NCBI GenBank assembly: GCA_030762895.1
Contig: CM061069.1
Coordinates: 4,647,178-4,711,177 of the forward strand
Direction: 5' to 3'
DNA from: Sophora flavescens
Taxonomy: Eukaryota; Streptophyta; Magnoliopsida; Fabales; Fabaceae
DNA: 64,000 bases
Of the stretch, positions 34,701 through 47,503 are shown in pieces. The position numbers and the translations under genes were made by a program. Under the pieces are notes generated by a model. The model searched no databases. It was not told where the DNA came from and saw only the letters and a program-made list of their open reading frames with translations. The first letter of the stretch is position 1, and every line of letters starts with the position of its first letter.

Positions 34701-36080
34701 TTTTGTGGGGTACTCGATGGTGTGGCTAGACTGTGGGTGCTTCGATCCTCGACCTTTGGTGTGGATGGACGTGGTGTTAGGTGATGCCTTCCGGGGTGGA
34801 GCCGAAGCACTAAGAGACGGGTGATCGTCCTCAAATGCCCATGGAAGGTGGGGCAAACACTAGATCGGTTAAAGGCTCATCGAAAAGGATCCTCGTGATG
34901 TTGGTTTTTAAAATTATTGGTTTTCGATATTTATCAATTTCGTGGGGAACTCGATGGTGTGGCGAGGTTGTGGATGTGCGGCTCCTCGACCTTGGTTGTG
35001 GAAGGACGTGGTGTTAGTAGATGCCTTCCGGGGCGGAGCCGAAGCACCAAGACACGGGTGATCGTCCTGAAGTTGCCTCGGATGTGGTGGCAAACACCAG
35101 ATCAGCTGAAGGCACATCTGAAAGGATCCTCGTGATGTTGTTGGTTTTTAAAAATGTTGGCTTTCGAAATTTATCAATTTCATGGGGTACTTGATGGTGT
35201 GGTGTGGCTGTGGGTGGGCATCTCCTCGACCTTTTCTGTGGATGGACGTGGTGTTAGGTGGTGCCTTCTGGGGCGGAGCCGTTGCGCCAAGAGACGGGTG
35301 ATCTTCCTGAAGTGGCCTTGGAAGTGGTGGCAAATACTGGATCGACTAAAGTCGCATCGAAAAGGATCCTCGTGATGTTGTTGGTTTTTAAAAATATTGG
35401 TTTTTGATATTTATCAATTTCGTGGGGAACTCGATGGTGTGGCTAGGTTGTGGATGCACGGCTCCTCGACCTTGGTTGTGGAAGGACGTGGTGTTAGTAG
35501 ATGCCTTCGGGGTTGGAGCCGAAGCACCAAGACACGGGTAATCGTCTTGTAGTGGCGTTGGATGTGGGGGCAAATCCCAGATCGGCTGTAGGCGCATCGG
35601 AAAGGATCCTCGTGATGTTGTTGGTTAATAAAAATGTTGGCTTTCGATATTTATCAATTTCTTGGGGTACTTGATGGTGTGGTGAGGCCGTGGGTGCGCG
35701 TCTCCAGGACCTTTTCTGTGGATGAACCTGGTGTTAGGTGATGCCTTCTGGGGCGGAGTCGAACCACCAAGAGACGGGTGATCGTCCTGAAGTGCCATTG
35801 GAAGTGGTGGCAAACACCTAATTGACTGAAGGCGCATCGAAAAGTATCCTGGTGATGTTGTTGGTTTTTTAAAATGTTGGCTTTGGATATTTATCAATTT
35901 CATGGGGTACTCGATGGTGTGGTGAGACTGTGGGTGCGCGGCTCCTCGACCTTTTCTGTGGATGGGCATGGTGTTAGGTGATGCCTTCCGGGGCGGAGCC
36001 GAAGCACCAAGAGATGGGTGATCGTCCTGAAGTGGTCTTGGAATGGGTGGAAAACACCAGATCGGCTGAAGGCACATCAG
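31791..36080. repeat. Diverged 7-monomer higher-order repeat
   Basis: The stretches starting 31791, 32271 and 32511 recur at 33471, 33951 and 34191, exactly 1680 bp (7 units) later, and most of them again around 35148-36077, where one monomer type is missing so the offset drops to about 1434-1437 bp. Diagnostic variants, such as ATTTCGAGGGG and GGTGGTGCC at unit boundaries, move together, which shows the 7-mer was duplicated as a block. Copies differ by a few percent. Confidence 0.82.
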
Positions 36081-39000
36081 AATGGATCATCGTGATGTTG
36101 TTGGTTTTTAAAAATGTTGGCTTTCGATACTTATCAATTTTTGGTGTACTCGATGGTGTGGCGAGACCGTGGGTGCACGGATCTTCGACCTTTGGTGTGG
36201 ATGGACGTGGTGTTAGGTGATGCCTTTCGGGGTGGAGCCGAAGCACTAAGTGACGGGTGATCATCCTAAAGTGGCCTTGGAAGTTGTGGCAAACACCAGA
36301 TCGACTGAAGGCGCATCGGAAAGGATCCTTGTGATGTCTTTCGTTTTTAAAAATGTTGGCTTTCGATATTTATCAACTTCGTGAGGTACTCGATGGTGTG
36401 GTGAGGCTGTGGGTGTGCGTGTCCGCGACCTTTTATGTGGATGGACGTGGTGTTTGGTGATGCCTTTCGGGGCGGAGTCGAAGCACCAAGAGACGGGTGA
36501 TAGTCCTGAAGTGGCCTTGGAAATGCAGGCAAACATCGGATCGACTGAAAGGGATCGGAAAGTTTCCTTGCGATGTTGTTGGTTTTTAAAAATGTTGGCT
36601 TTCGATATTTATCAATTTCGTGGGGGTACTCGATGGTGTGGGTTGGCTGTGGGTGCGAGGCTTATCGACTTTCGTTGTGGATGGACGTGGTGTTAGTAGA
36701 TGCCTTCCGGGGCGGAGCCGAAGCACCAAGACACGGGTGATCGTCCTGAGGTGGCCTCGGATGTGGTGGCAAACACCAGATCGGCTGAAGGCACATCTGA
36801 AAGGATCCTCGTGATGTTGATGGTTTTTGAAAATGTTGGCTTTCGATATTTATCAATTTCATGGGGTACTCGATGGTGCGGTGAGGCTGTGGGTGCACGG
36901 CTCCTCGACCTTTTCTGTGGAGGGACGTGATGATAGGTGATGCCTTCCGTGGCGGAGTCGAAGCACCAAGATACAGGTGATCGTCCTGAAGTGGCTTTTC
37001 AAGGGGTGGCAAACACCAGATCGAATGAAGGCACATTGGAAAGGATCCTCGTGATATTGTTGGTTTTTCAAAATGTTGCCTTTCGATATTTATCAATTTG
37101 GTGGTGTACCTGATGGTGTGGCTAGACTGTGGGTGCGCGGATCCTCGACCTTGGGTGTGGATGGACGAGGTGTTAGGCGACGCCTTCCGGGGTGGAGCCG
37201 AAGCACTAAGAGACGGGTGATCGTCCTAAAGTTGCCTTGGAAGGGGTGGCAAACACCAGATCGACTGAAGACGCATCGAAAAGGATCCTCGCGATGTTGT
37301 TGGTTTTTAAAAATATTGGTTTTCGATATTTATCAATTTCGTGGGGTAGTCGATGGTGTGGCGAGGTTGTGGATGCACGGCTCCTCGACCTTGGTTGTGG
37401 AAGGACGGGGTGTTGGTAGATGCCTTCGGGGTCGGAGCCGAAGCACAAAGACACGGGTGATCGCCCTGAAGTGGCCTTGGATGTGGGGGCAAACACCAGA
37501 TCGGCTGTAGGCACATCGGAAAGGATCCTCGTGATGTTGGTTATTAAAAATGTTGGCTTTCGATATTTATCAATTTCGTCAAGTACTTGATGGTGCGGTG
37601 AGGCTGTGGGTGCGCGTCTCCTAGACCTTTTCTGTGGATGGACGTGGTGTAAGGTGATGCCTTCCGGGGCGGAGCAGAAGCACCAAGAGACGGGTGATCA
37701 TCCTGAAGTGGCATTGGAAGTGGTGGCAAACACCGAATCGACGGAAGGCGCATCGGAAAGGATCCTCGTGATGTTGTTGGTTTTTTAAAATGTTGGCTTT
37801 GGATACTTATCAATTTCATGGGGTACTCAATGGTGTGGTGAGGCTGTGGGTGCCCGGCTACTCGACCTTTTCTTTGGATGGACGTGGTGTTAGGTGATGC
37901 CTTCCGGGGCGAAGTCGAAGCACCAAGAGACGGGTGATCGTCCTGAAGTGGACTTGGAAGGGGTGGCAAACACCAGAACGGATGAAGGCACGTCGGAAAG
38001 GATCCTCGTGATGTTGTTGGTTTTTAAAAACGTTGGCTTTTAAATTTTATCAATTTCGTGGGGTACTCGATGGTATGGTGAGGCTGTGGGTGCGCGACTC
38101 GTCGACCTTTTCTATGGATGGACGTGGTGTTAGGTGATGCCTTCCGGGGTCGAGCTGAAGAACCAAGAAACGGGTGATTGTCCTGAAGTGGCTTGGAAGG
38201 GGTGGCAAACACTAGATCGTCTGAATGCGCATCGAAAAGGATCCTCATGATGTTTTTGGTTTTTAAAAATATTGGTTTTCGATATTTATCAATTTCGTGG
38301 GGTACTCGATGGTGTGGCGAGGTTGTGGATACGCGGCTCCTCGACCTTGGTTGTGGAAGGACGTGGTGTTAGTAGATGCCTTCGGGGTCGGATCAGAAGC
38401 ACCAAGACACGGGTGATCGTCCTGAAGTGGCGTTGGATGTGGGGGAAAACACCAGATCGGCTGTAGCGCATAGGATCCTCGTGATGTTGTTGGTTATTAA
38501 AAATGTTGGCTTTCGATATTTATTAATTTCGTGGGGTACTTGATGGTGTGGTGAGGCTGTGGGTGCGCGTCTCATAGGACCTTTTCTATGGATGGACGTG
38601 GTGTTAGGTGATGCCTTCCGGGGCCGAGCCGAAGCACCAAGAAACCGGTGATCGTCCTGAAGCGGTCTTGGATATGGTGGCAAACACCGGATCGGTTGAA
38701 GGCGCATCGGAAAGGATCCTTTGATGTTGTTGGTTTTTAAAAAATTTGGCTTTTCAAATTTATCAATTTCGTGGGGTACTCGATGGTGTGGCGAGGCTGT
38801 CAGTGCGCGGCTCCTCGTCCTTTTCTGTTGATGGACGTGGTGTTAGGTGATTCCTTCCGGGGTGGAGCCAAAGCACCAAGAGACAGGTGATCATCCTGAA
38901 GTGGCCTTGGAAGGGGTGGCAAACATCAAATCAGCTGAAGGTGCATCGAAAAGGATCCTCGTGATGTTGTTGGTTTTTAAAATTATCGGTTTTTGATATT

Positions 39001-39326
39001 TATCTATTTCGTGGGGTACTAGATGGTGTGGTGAGGCTGTGGGTGCGCGTCTCCTCGGCCTTTTCTGTGTATGGACGTGGTGTTAGGAGATGCCTTTCGT
39101 GGCGGAGCCAAAGCACCAACAGACGGGTGATCGTCCTGACGTGGCCTTGCAAGTGGTGGCAAACACCGGATCGACTGAAGGCGCATCGATAAGGATCCTT
39201 ACGATGTTGTTGGTTTTTAAAAATGTTGGCTTTCAATATTTATCAATTTCGTGGGGTACTCGATGGTGTGGAGAGGCTGTGGGTGCGCCGCTTCTCGACT
39301 TTCGTTGTGGATGGACGTGGTGTTAG

Positions 39327-42300
39327 GTGATGCCTTCCGGGGTGCAACCGAAGCACCTAGAGACGGGTGATCGTCCTGAAGTGGGCTTGGAAGTGGTTGC
39401 AAACACCAGATCGACAGAAGGCGCATCGGAAAGGATCCTCGTGATGTTGTTGGTTTTTAAAAATGTTGGATTTCAAAATTTATCAATTTCGTGGGGTACT
39501 CGATGGTATGGTGAGGCTGTGGGTGAGCGACTCCTCGATCTTTTCTGTGGATGGACATGGTGTTCGGTGATGCCTTCCGGGGTGGAGCCAAAGCACCAAG
39601 AGACGGGTGATCATCCTGAAGTGGACTTGGAAGGGGTGGCAAACACCAGATCGGCTGAAGGCGCATCGAAAAGGATCCTCGGGATGTTGTTGGTTTTTAA
39701 AAAATGTTGGCTTTCAATATTTATCAATTTCGTGGGGTACTCGATGGTGCTGTGAGGCTGTGGGTGCGCGGCTCCTCGACCTTTTCGGTGGAGGGACGTG
39801 ATATTAGGTGATGCCTTCCGGGGCGGAGTCGAAGCACCAAGATACGGGTGATCGTCCGAAAGTGGCTTTGCAAGGGGTGGCAAACACCAGATCAGCTGAA
39901 GTCACATCGGAAAGGATCCTCGTGATATTGTTGGTTTTTCAAAATGTTCGCTTTCGATATTTATCAATTTTGTGAGGTACTCTATGTTTTGGCGATCCTG
40001 TGGGTACGCGGCTTCTCGACTTTCGTTGTGGATGGACATGGTGTTGGGTGATGCCTTCCGGGGTGGAACCGAAGCACCTAGAGACAGGTGATCGTCCTGA
40101 AGTGGGCTTGGAAGGGGTGGCAAACACCAGATCGACTGAAGGCACATTGGAAAGGATCCTCGTGATGTTGTTGGTTTTTAAAAACGTTGGCTTTTAAATT
40201 TTATCAATTTCGTGGGGTACTCGATGGTATGGTGAGGCTGTGGGTGCGCGACTCGTCGACCTTTTCTATGGATGGACGTGGTGTTAGGTGATGCCTTCCG
40301 GGGCCGAGCTGAAGAACCAAGAAACGGGTGATTGTCCTGAAGTGGCTTGGAAAGGGTGGCAAACACTAGATCGTCTGAATGCGCATCGAAAAGGATCCTC
40401 ATGATGTTTTTGGTTTTTAAAAATATTGGTTTTCGATATTTATCAATTTCGTGGGGTACTCGATGGTGTGGCGATGTTGTGGGTGCGTGGCTCCTCAACC
40501 TTGGTTGTGGAAGGACGTGGTGTTAGTAGATGCCTTCCGAGGCTGAGCTGAAGCACCAAGATACGAGTGGTCGTCTTGAAGTGGCCTTGGATGTGGTGGC
40601 AAACACCAGATCAGCTGAAGGCACATCGGAAAGAATCCTCGTGATGTTGTTGGTTTTTAAAAATATTGGCTTTCAAAATTTATCAATTTCATGGGTTACT
40701 CGATGGTGTGGTGAGAATGTGGGTGCACGGCACATCGACTTTTTATGTGGATAGATGTGGTGTTAGGTATTGCCTTCCGGGGCGGAGCCGGAGCACCAAG
40801 AGACGGGTGATCGTCCTGAAGTGGCCTTGGAAGGGGTGGCAATCACCAGATCGGTTGAAGGCACATCGGAAAGGATCATCGTGATGTTGTTGGTTTTTAA
40901 AAATGTTGGCTTTCGATATTTATCAATTTTGTGGGGTACTCGATGGTGTGGCGAGACTGTGGGTGCACGGATCCTCGAACTTTGGTGTGGATGGACGTGG
41001 TGTTAGGTGATGCCTTCCGGGGTGCAACCGAAGCACCTAGAGACGGGTGATCGTCCTGAAGTGGGCTTGGAAGTGGTTGCAAACACCAGATCGACAGAAG
41101 GCGCATCGGAAAGGATCCTCGTGATGTTGTTGGTTTTTAAAAATGTTGGATTTCAAAATTTATCAATTTCGTGGGGTACTCGATGGTATGGTGAGGCTGT
41201 GGGTGAGCGACTCCTCGATCTTTTCTGTGGATGGACATGGTGTTCGGTGATGCCTTCCGGGGTGGAGCCAAAGCACCAAGAGACGGGTGATCATCCTGAA
41301 GTGGACTTGGAAGGGGTGGCAAACACCAGATCGGCTGAAGGCGCATCGAAAAGGATCCTCGGGATGTTGTTGGTTTTTAAAAAATGTTGGCTTTCAATAT
41401 TTATCAATTTCGTGGGGTACTCGATGGTGCTGTGAGGCTGTGGGTGCGCGGCTCCTCGACCTTTTCGGTGGAGGGACGTGATATTAGGTGATGCCTTCCG
41501 GGGCGGAGTCGAAGCACCAAGATACGGGTGATCGTCCGAAAGTGGCTTTGCAAGGGGTGGCAAACACCAGATCAGCTGAAGTCACATCGGAAAGGATCCT
41601 CGTGATATTGTTGGTTTTTCAAAATGTTCGCTTTCGATATTTATCAATTTTGTGAGGTACTCTATGTTTTGGCGATCCTGTGGGTACGCGGCTTATCGAC
41701 TTTCGTTGTGGATGGACATGGTGTTGGGTGATGCCTTCCGGGGTGGAACCGAAGCACCTAGAGACAGGTGATCGTCCTGAAGTGGGCTTGGAAGGGGTGG
41801 CAAACACCAGATCGACTGAAGGCACATTGGAAAGGATCCTCGTGATGTTGTTGGTTTTTAAAAACGTTGGCTTTTAAATTTTATCAATTTCGTGGGGTAC
41901 TCGATGGTATGGTGAGGTTGTGGGTGCGCGACTCGTCGAACTTTTCTATGGATGGACGTGGTGTTAGGTGATGCCTACCGGGGCCGAGCTGAAGAACCAA
42001 GAAACGGGTGATTGTCCTGAAGTGGCTTGGAAAGGGTGGCAAACACTAGATCGTCTGAATGCGCATCGAAAAGGATCCTCATGATGTTTTTGGTTTTTAA
42101 AAATATTGGTTTTCGATATTTATCAATTTCGTGGGGTACTCGATGGTGTGGCGATGTTGTGGGTGCGTGGCTCCTCAACCTTGGTTGTGGAAGGACGTGG
42201 TGTTAGTAGATGCCTTCCGATGCTGATCTGAAGCACCAAGATACGAGTGGTCATCTTGAAGTGGCCTTGGATGTGGTGGCAAACACCAGATCAGCTGAAG

Positions 42301-44365
42301 GCACATCGGAAAGAATCCTCGTGATGTTGTTGGTTTTTAAAAATATTGGCTTTCAAAATTTATCAATTTCATGGGTTACTCGATGGTGTGGTGAGAATGT
42401 GGGTGCACGGCACATCGACTTTTTATGTGGATAGATGTGGTGTTAGGTATTGCCTTCCGGGGCGGAGCCGGAGCACCAAGAGACGGGTGATCGTCCTGAA
42501 GTGGCCTTGGAAGGGGTGGCAATCACCAGATCGGTTGAAGGCACATCGGAAAGGATCATCGTGATGTTGTTGGTTTTTAAAAATGTTGGCTTTCGATATT
42601 TATCAATTTTGTGGGGTACTCGATGGTGTGGCGAGACTGTGGGTGCACGGATCCTCGAACTTTGGTGTGGATGGACGTGGTGTTAGGTGATGCCTTCCGG
42701 GGTGGAGCCGAAGCACCTAGAGACGGGTGATCGTCCTGAAGTGGGCTTGGAAGTGGTTGCAAACACCAGATCGACAGAAGGCGCATCGGAAAGGATCCTT
42801 GTGATGTTGTTGGTTTTTAAAAATGTTGGATTTCAAAATTTATCAATTTCGTGGGGTACTCGATGGTATGGTGAGGCTGTGGGTGAGCGACTCCTCGATC
42901 TTTTCTGTGGATGGACATGGTGTTCGGTGATGCCTTCCGGGGTGGAGCAAAGCACCAAGAGACGGGTGATCATCCTGAAGTGGACTTGGAAGGGGTGGCA
43001 AACACTAGATCGGCTGAAGGCGAATCGAAAACGATCCTCGGGATGTTGTTGGTTTTTAAAAAATGTTGGCTTTCAATATTTATCAATTTCGTGGGGTACT
43101 CGATGGTGCTGTGAGGCTGTGGGTGCGCGGCTCCTCGACCTTTTCGGTGGAGGGACGTGATATTAGGTGATGCCTTCCGGGGCGGAGTCGAAGCACCAAG
43201 ATACGGGTGATCGTCCGAAAGTGGCTTTGCAAGGGGTGGCAAACACCAGATCAGCTGAAGTCACATCGGAAAGGATCCTCGTGATATTGTTGGTTTTTCA
43301 AAATGTTCGCTTTCGATATTTATCAATTTTGTGAGGTACTCTATGTTTTGGCGATCCTGTGGGTACGCGGCTTATCGACTTTCGTTGTGGATGGACATGG
43401 TGTTGGGTGATGCCTTCCGGGGTGGAACCGAAGCACCTAGAGACAGGTGATCGTCCTGAAGTGGGCTTGGAAGGGGTGGCAAACACCAGATCGACTGAAG
43501 GCACATTGGAAAGGATCCTCGTGATGTTGTTGGTTTTTAAAAACGTTGGCTTTTAAATTTTATCAATTTCGTGGGGTACTCGATGGTATGGTGAGGCTGT
43601 GGGTGCGCGACTCGTCGACCTTTTCTATGGATGGACGTGGTGTTAGGTGATGCCTTCCGGGGCCGAGCTGAAGAACCAAGAAACGGGTGATTGTCCTGAA
43701 GTGGCTTGGAAAGGGTGGCAAACACTAGATCGTCTGAATGCGCATCGAAAAGGATCCTCATGATGTTTTTGGTTTTTAAAAATATTGGTTTTCGATATTT
43801 ATCAATTTCGTGGGGTACTCGATGGTGTGGCGATGTTGTGGGTGCGTGGCTCCTCAACCTTGGTTGTGGAAGGACGTGGTGTTAGTAGATGCCTTCCGAG
43901 GCTGAGCTGAAGCACCAAGATACGAGTGGTCGTCTTGAAGTGGCCTTGGATGTGGTGGCAAACACCAGATCAGCTGAAGGCACATCGGAAAGAATCCTCG
44001 TGATGTTGTTGGTTTTTAAAAATATTGGCTTTCAAAATTTATCAATTTCATGGGTTACTCGATGGTGTGGTGAGAATGTGGGTGCACGGCACATCGACTT
44101 TTTATGTGGATAGATGTGGTGTTAGGTATTGCCTTCCGGGGCGGAGCCGGAGCACCAAGAGACGGGTGATCGTCCTGAAGTGGCCTTGGAAGGGGTGGCA
44201 ATCACCAGATCGGTTGAAGGCACATCGGAAAGGATCATCGTGATGTTGTTGGTTTTTAAAAATGTTGGCTTTCGATATTTATCAATTTTGTGGGGTACTC
44301 GATGGTGTGGCGAGACTGTGGGTGCACGGATCCTCGAACTTTGGTGTGGATGGACGTGGTGTTAG
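39327..44365. repeat. Three near-identical 1680-bp higher-order repeats
   Basis: Copies are 39327-41006, 41007-42686 and 42687-44365 (the last one base shorter). Each has seven monomers with diagnostic changes (GGCTTTTAAATTTTATCAA, GAGGGACGTGATATTAGG, CTATGTTTTGGCGATCC). By eye copies 1 and 2 differ at fewer than ten sites in 1680 bases. Some differences are shared by copies 2 and 3 (GGCTTATCG versus GGCTTCTCG in copy 1), which gives a duplication order. Individual monomers inside a copy differ far more from one another, so this is recent amplification of a 7-mer and not of single monomers. Part of the same 7-mer also occurs once at about 37990-38270. Confidence 0.95.
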
Positions 44366-45690
44366 GTGATGCCTTCCGGGGTGGAGCCGAAGCACTAAGA
44401 GACGGGTGATCGTCCTAAAGTGTCCTTGGAAGGGGTGGCAAACACCAGATCGGTTGAAGGCGCATCGGAAAGGATCATCGTGAAGTTTTTGGTTTTTAAA
44501 AATATTGGTTTTCGATATTTATCAATTTCGTGGGGTACTCGATGGTGTGGCAAGGTTGTGGGTGCACGGCTCCACGACCTTGGTTATGGAAGGACGTGGT
44601 ATTAGCTAGTAGATGCCTTCTGTAACACCCTACTTTTTATTTTCCGATTTGTATTTTTTCAATAAAAATATTTTCGCTGTATTAACCGGTATAAATGTAT
44701 TTATTTATATTTTTATCCGAGTTCATGGAGAATTATTTTTATGAAATAAAAATCATATTCATACTCTATCTTAGGATAGAAGCTTAGGATAAAATTTTGG
44801 GTTGAAAATTCAGACGGAAATCGGTCTGCGTTTTCACTGACAGTATAATTTTACTGAACAGAAAACCTAATTTTGACTCGTGAACGAAATGGTTTATATT
44901 TAAATCATATTTCCAACGAGTTTGGTTAGTTTGAAAACGGAACTACAGAGACCCGTCAAGAGATCGGGATAACGAGTCATACGTGATGATTCATGGTGAT
45001 GAGTCACACTTTTAATTCTAAAAGGTTCTACAAGGTTAAAGTGACAATTTATGAATTTTATGCTTAAGTCCCCGAACTTTCTATTAATTCCACTTTGGTC
45101 CCTAAGTTAGTTTCTATGTTTTTCCAAGTGAATTAGGCTAGAATCCTTGTTCCAAAACCCTTAGTGGACCGTGGCCATGAAGCCCAAATTCATTATCGAT
45201 GGATTAAATCCATAAAGCCCATTAGAAATCATATAAGTTTCCTATGTCATGTTAAGCCTTAAGCATTTTAGTGGGCCCCACATAAATGAATCCAAGCCCA
45301 AAATTTTAAGACCCATGCGCAAGCCCAATATGGAGTAGGGGTTGCCCTCATTTTGGATGAGCCAAGATTATTCTAGAATTTTCTACCATGTTCTCACACA
45401 TTCTACATTTTTCTCCAAGATTCTACACCATTCTACTATCTTCTCAAATGTTCTCCAACATTCTAGGTTCTTCTCAAAATATCTCATGAAAAATCAGCCA
45501 AGATAAGTCAAGATGAGACCACATTTAATGTGGCACATGGTCATCATTTCAATTTATTGGCAATTTGCAAAATAGTCCTTATACTTTTGGAATCTTTGCA
45601 AAATGGTCCCTATGAATTATTTGGACTTTAATCCTTTGAACAAGCTAACTCATTCCTACTAGATCCTTCTAAAGTGGCGCAACCAACCCC

Positions 45691-45698
45691 TATAAATA
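45691..45698 (+). promoter_or_regulatory. Putative LTR TATA box
   Basis: TATAAATA in the context AACCCCTATAAATACCC, about 1.07 kb into the LTR. It is followed by a CT-rich stretch and then by TCATTTGGTTCCTATTGC, plausibly the start of the transcript. The same sequence is at 51247-51254 in the 3' LTR. Confidence 0.6.
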
Positions 45699-46796
45699 CC
45701 CTCCCTCACATTTCATTTGGTTCCTATTGCTTTTGTTCTAAAAACTCTTAAGTTCATAAGTCTTTAAGCATCAATTTGTGAAGAAAGTTCTTGGATTCTC
45801 ACTTGTCTTTGATCTTCAAGAGGTGAATCCTATTCTTCTTCCTTAATCATGTCCATGTTCTTTAATGAGTTTCTTGATTCAAAGTTTGTTTCATATTTGT
45901 TCATCACTTTTAAGTTTCTAGATCTAGAACTTTGAAAATTCATAACAAATTGTAGAAAAATCATAAAAATGTGAAACCAATTTCTATGATCTAGTTATGA
46001 TCCCTACTTTCTTTATCCAAGAGCATGTGATCAAAATCATTTTCCTTCCCAATTTTCTAATTGAGGCCGAAACTGAGTACAAAAGTGGTTTTCATGTTTT
46101 GTTGTTTTGTTTGAAAGTTAGTACTTGATTTAAGTTCTATAGTACTTGTATAGCTTAAATCCAAGAGCTTAGGTTCAGAAAAAATCCCTAGTCTAATTTT
46201 CTTTGTGATGCCGAAATTCATTTAAATGGGGCTTGGAATATTTTATTCATGTTTTCAAGTCATAGCAATGTATCTAGGCTACCTAGGACCTAAGTAATTA
46301 GTATCCAAAAGCTTAGGTTGAGAAAAGAACTCTAACCCTCATTTGGATGAGTTGGCCGAACCTAGTACCATATGTCCATATTTAGATTTGTTGATTCATT
46401 TGTTTTATTGTTGAAGGTGGTTTTGTTAACTCGTGGCGGGACAACGAGGATCATCGTTTTCGTGTTTCTGGTGATAACTCAGGTGAGAGAAAGAACCATT
46501 CCATCGTCGGAACCGATAAGTAGTATATAATTTATATTAATGGTGTAGGGCAACCTAAACCCTACTAGTGGTCGAGTAATCGACAATACCAAAATCGTAT
46601 TGGAAACTTTTCCGTAATACCAATGACGATTTGGGAATTGTAGGTTTATCGCCTTAGGTTAATTTATTCATATTTGAGGATGTCTGAATTATTTACTTTT
46701 GACTGTTTGTGATCTGCTGGTTGAGGTATTCCATCTGCATGTCACGTATTATTGCGGTGTTTGAATATTTATGATATTGAGGATGTTCAGTATCTG

Positions 46797-46905
46797 TCAC
46801 GACCGTGATGGTTGTCATGGCCAAGCCGTGACAGGTTCTATTTTGTGAAATTCTTGCCTTTGTTGTCTGTCATGGCCGTGATGGCTATCACGGCCAGGCC
46901 GTGAC
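46797..46905. repeat. Pair of 36-bp palindromic motifs in the 5' LTR
   Basis: Copies at 46797-46832 and 46870-46905, 73 bp apart. They are followed by CAGGTTCT and CAGTGTCTGAC, matching the flanks of copies in the unrelated tRNA-Asp element (CAGCCTCTGAC). Each carries a C-to-T change in an arm (CATGGCC), the pattern expected from methylated-cytosine deamination. Confidence 0.93.
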
Positions 46906-47245
46906 AGTGTCTGACTTTGTTTTTTTTTGTTGGACTATTATGATTTGGTTGTGATAAATTGCCTTATACGATATTGAGATATTTGAATATTCTGTTGATT
47001 AAGGTGTTATCTATGATCTGCCTGGGTTTAATACTATGCTTAGATGATTTTAAGGAAAGATATATATTGCTCGGAGGTATTTTGTTTGGGTGAGAGTTTT
47101 GAATATGAATTAGAGGTGCCTCGCTATTATTTTATAGAAGTGATGTGATATAGAATGTAAGTGGAGGTTATGAGGAAAAGCTTGAGGTACTAGGTTGTTA
47201 TTGATAAAAGACAGTGAGGATCATATGTTCCACTGTTGTTCATAA

Positions 47246-47503
47246 TTGTATATTTGAGATACACGAGGTTCGAAGTTCTCGTGGACCGTTCCAAATTAGA
47301 ATTTAAGTTGTGCAACTATAATGTCATTGCTATATATGAGCACCCTTGATAGAGAGGAGAGAGAGAACCAGGGTGTGCACCGACGGTACTGTGCAGCTAT
47401 AGTGTCATTGCTTTGCATGAGCATTCTCACCATGGATGAGAATGTGCACCGACGTTGGGAACGTGTCACTTGGACGACTGACTGACATTCCTAACGAGGG
47501 ATG
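47246..47503 (+). repeat. Hairpin-rich segment in the 5' LTR
   Basis: Successive inverted repeats are GTAT../..ATAC next to CACGAG, a weak CTCGTG partner, CACCCT/AGGGTG (47341-47346 with 47370-47375), CATTCTCA/TGAGAATG (47422-47429 with 47437-47444) and CATTCCT/AGGGATG (47486-47492 with 47497-47503, one G.T pair). The second and third lie in a repeated context GTGCA(A/G)CTATA(A/G)TGTCATTGCT ... GAGCA ... TGTGCACCGACG of about 90 bp, yet their stems have different, still complementary sequences. Confidence 0.75.

Larger units (their letters stand above)
31399..44620. repeat. 240-bp satellite array, block B
   Basis: About 55 monomers in the same orientation as A1/A2. The block begins at monomer position about 219 (TTGTGGATCGACGTGG) directly after the LTR fragment and ends at GATGCCTTC, where the 9-kb element inserted. 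Many units have TAGTAGATGCC at the unit boundary together with GTGGAAGGACGTGG, a subtype I do not see in A1/A2. The block has two higher-order repeat domains (31.8-36.1 kb and 39.3-44.4 kb), annotated separately. Frames of up to 149 codons on the minus strand arise where the TTTTTAAAAA core, which normally holds a stop, has become TTTTTTAAAA. They are not genes. Confidence 0.97.
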
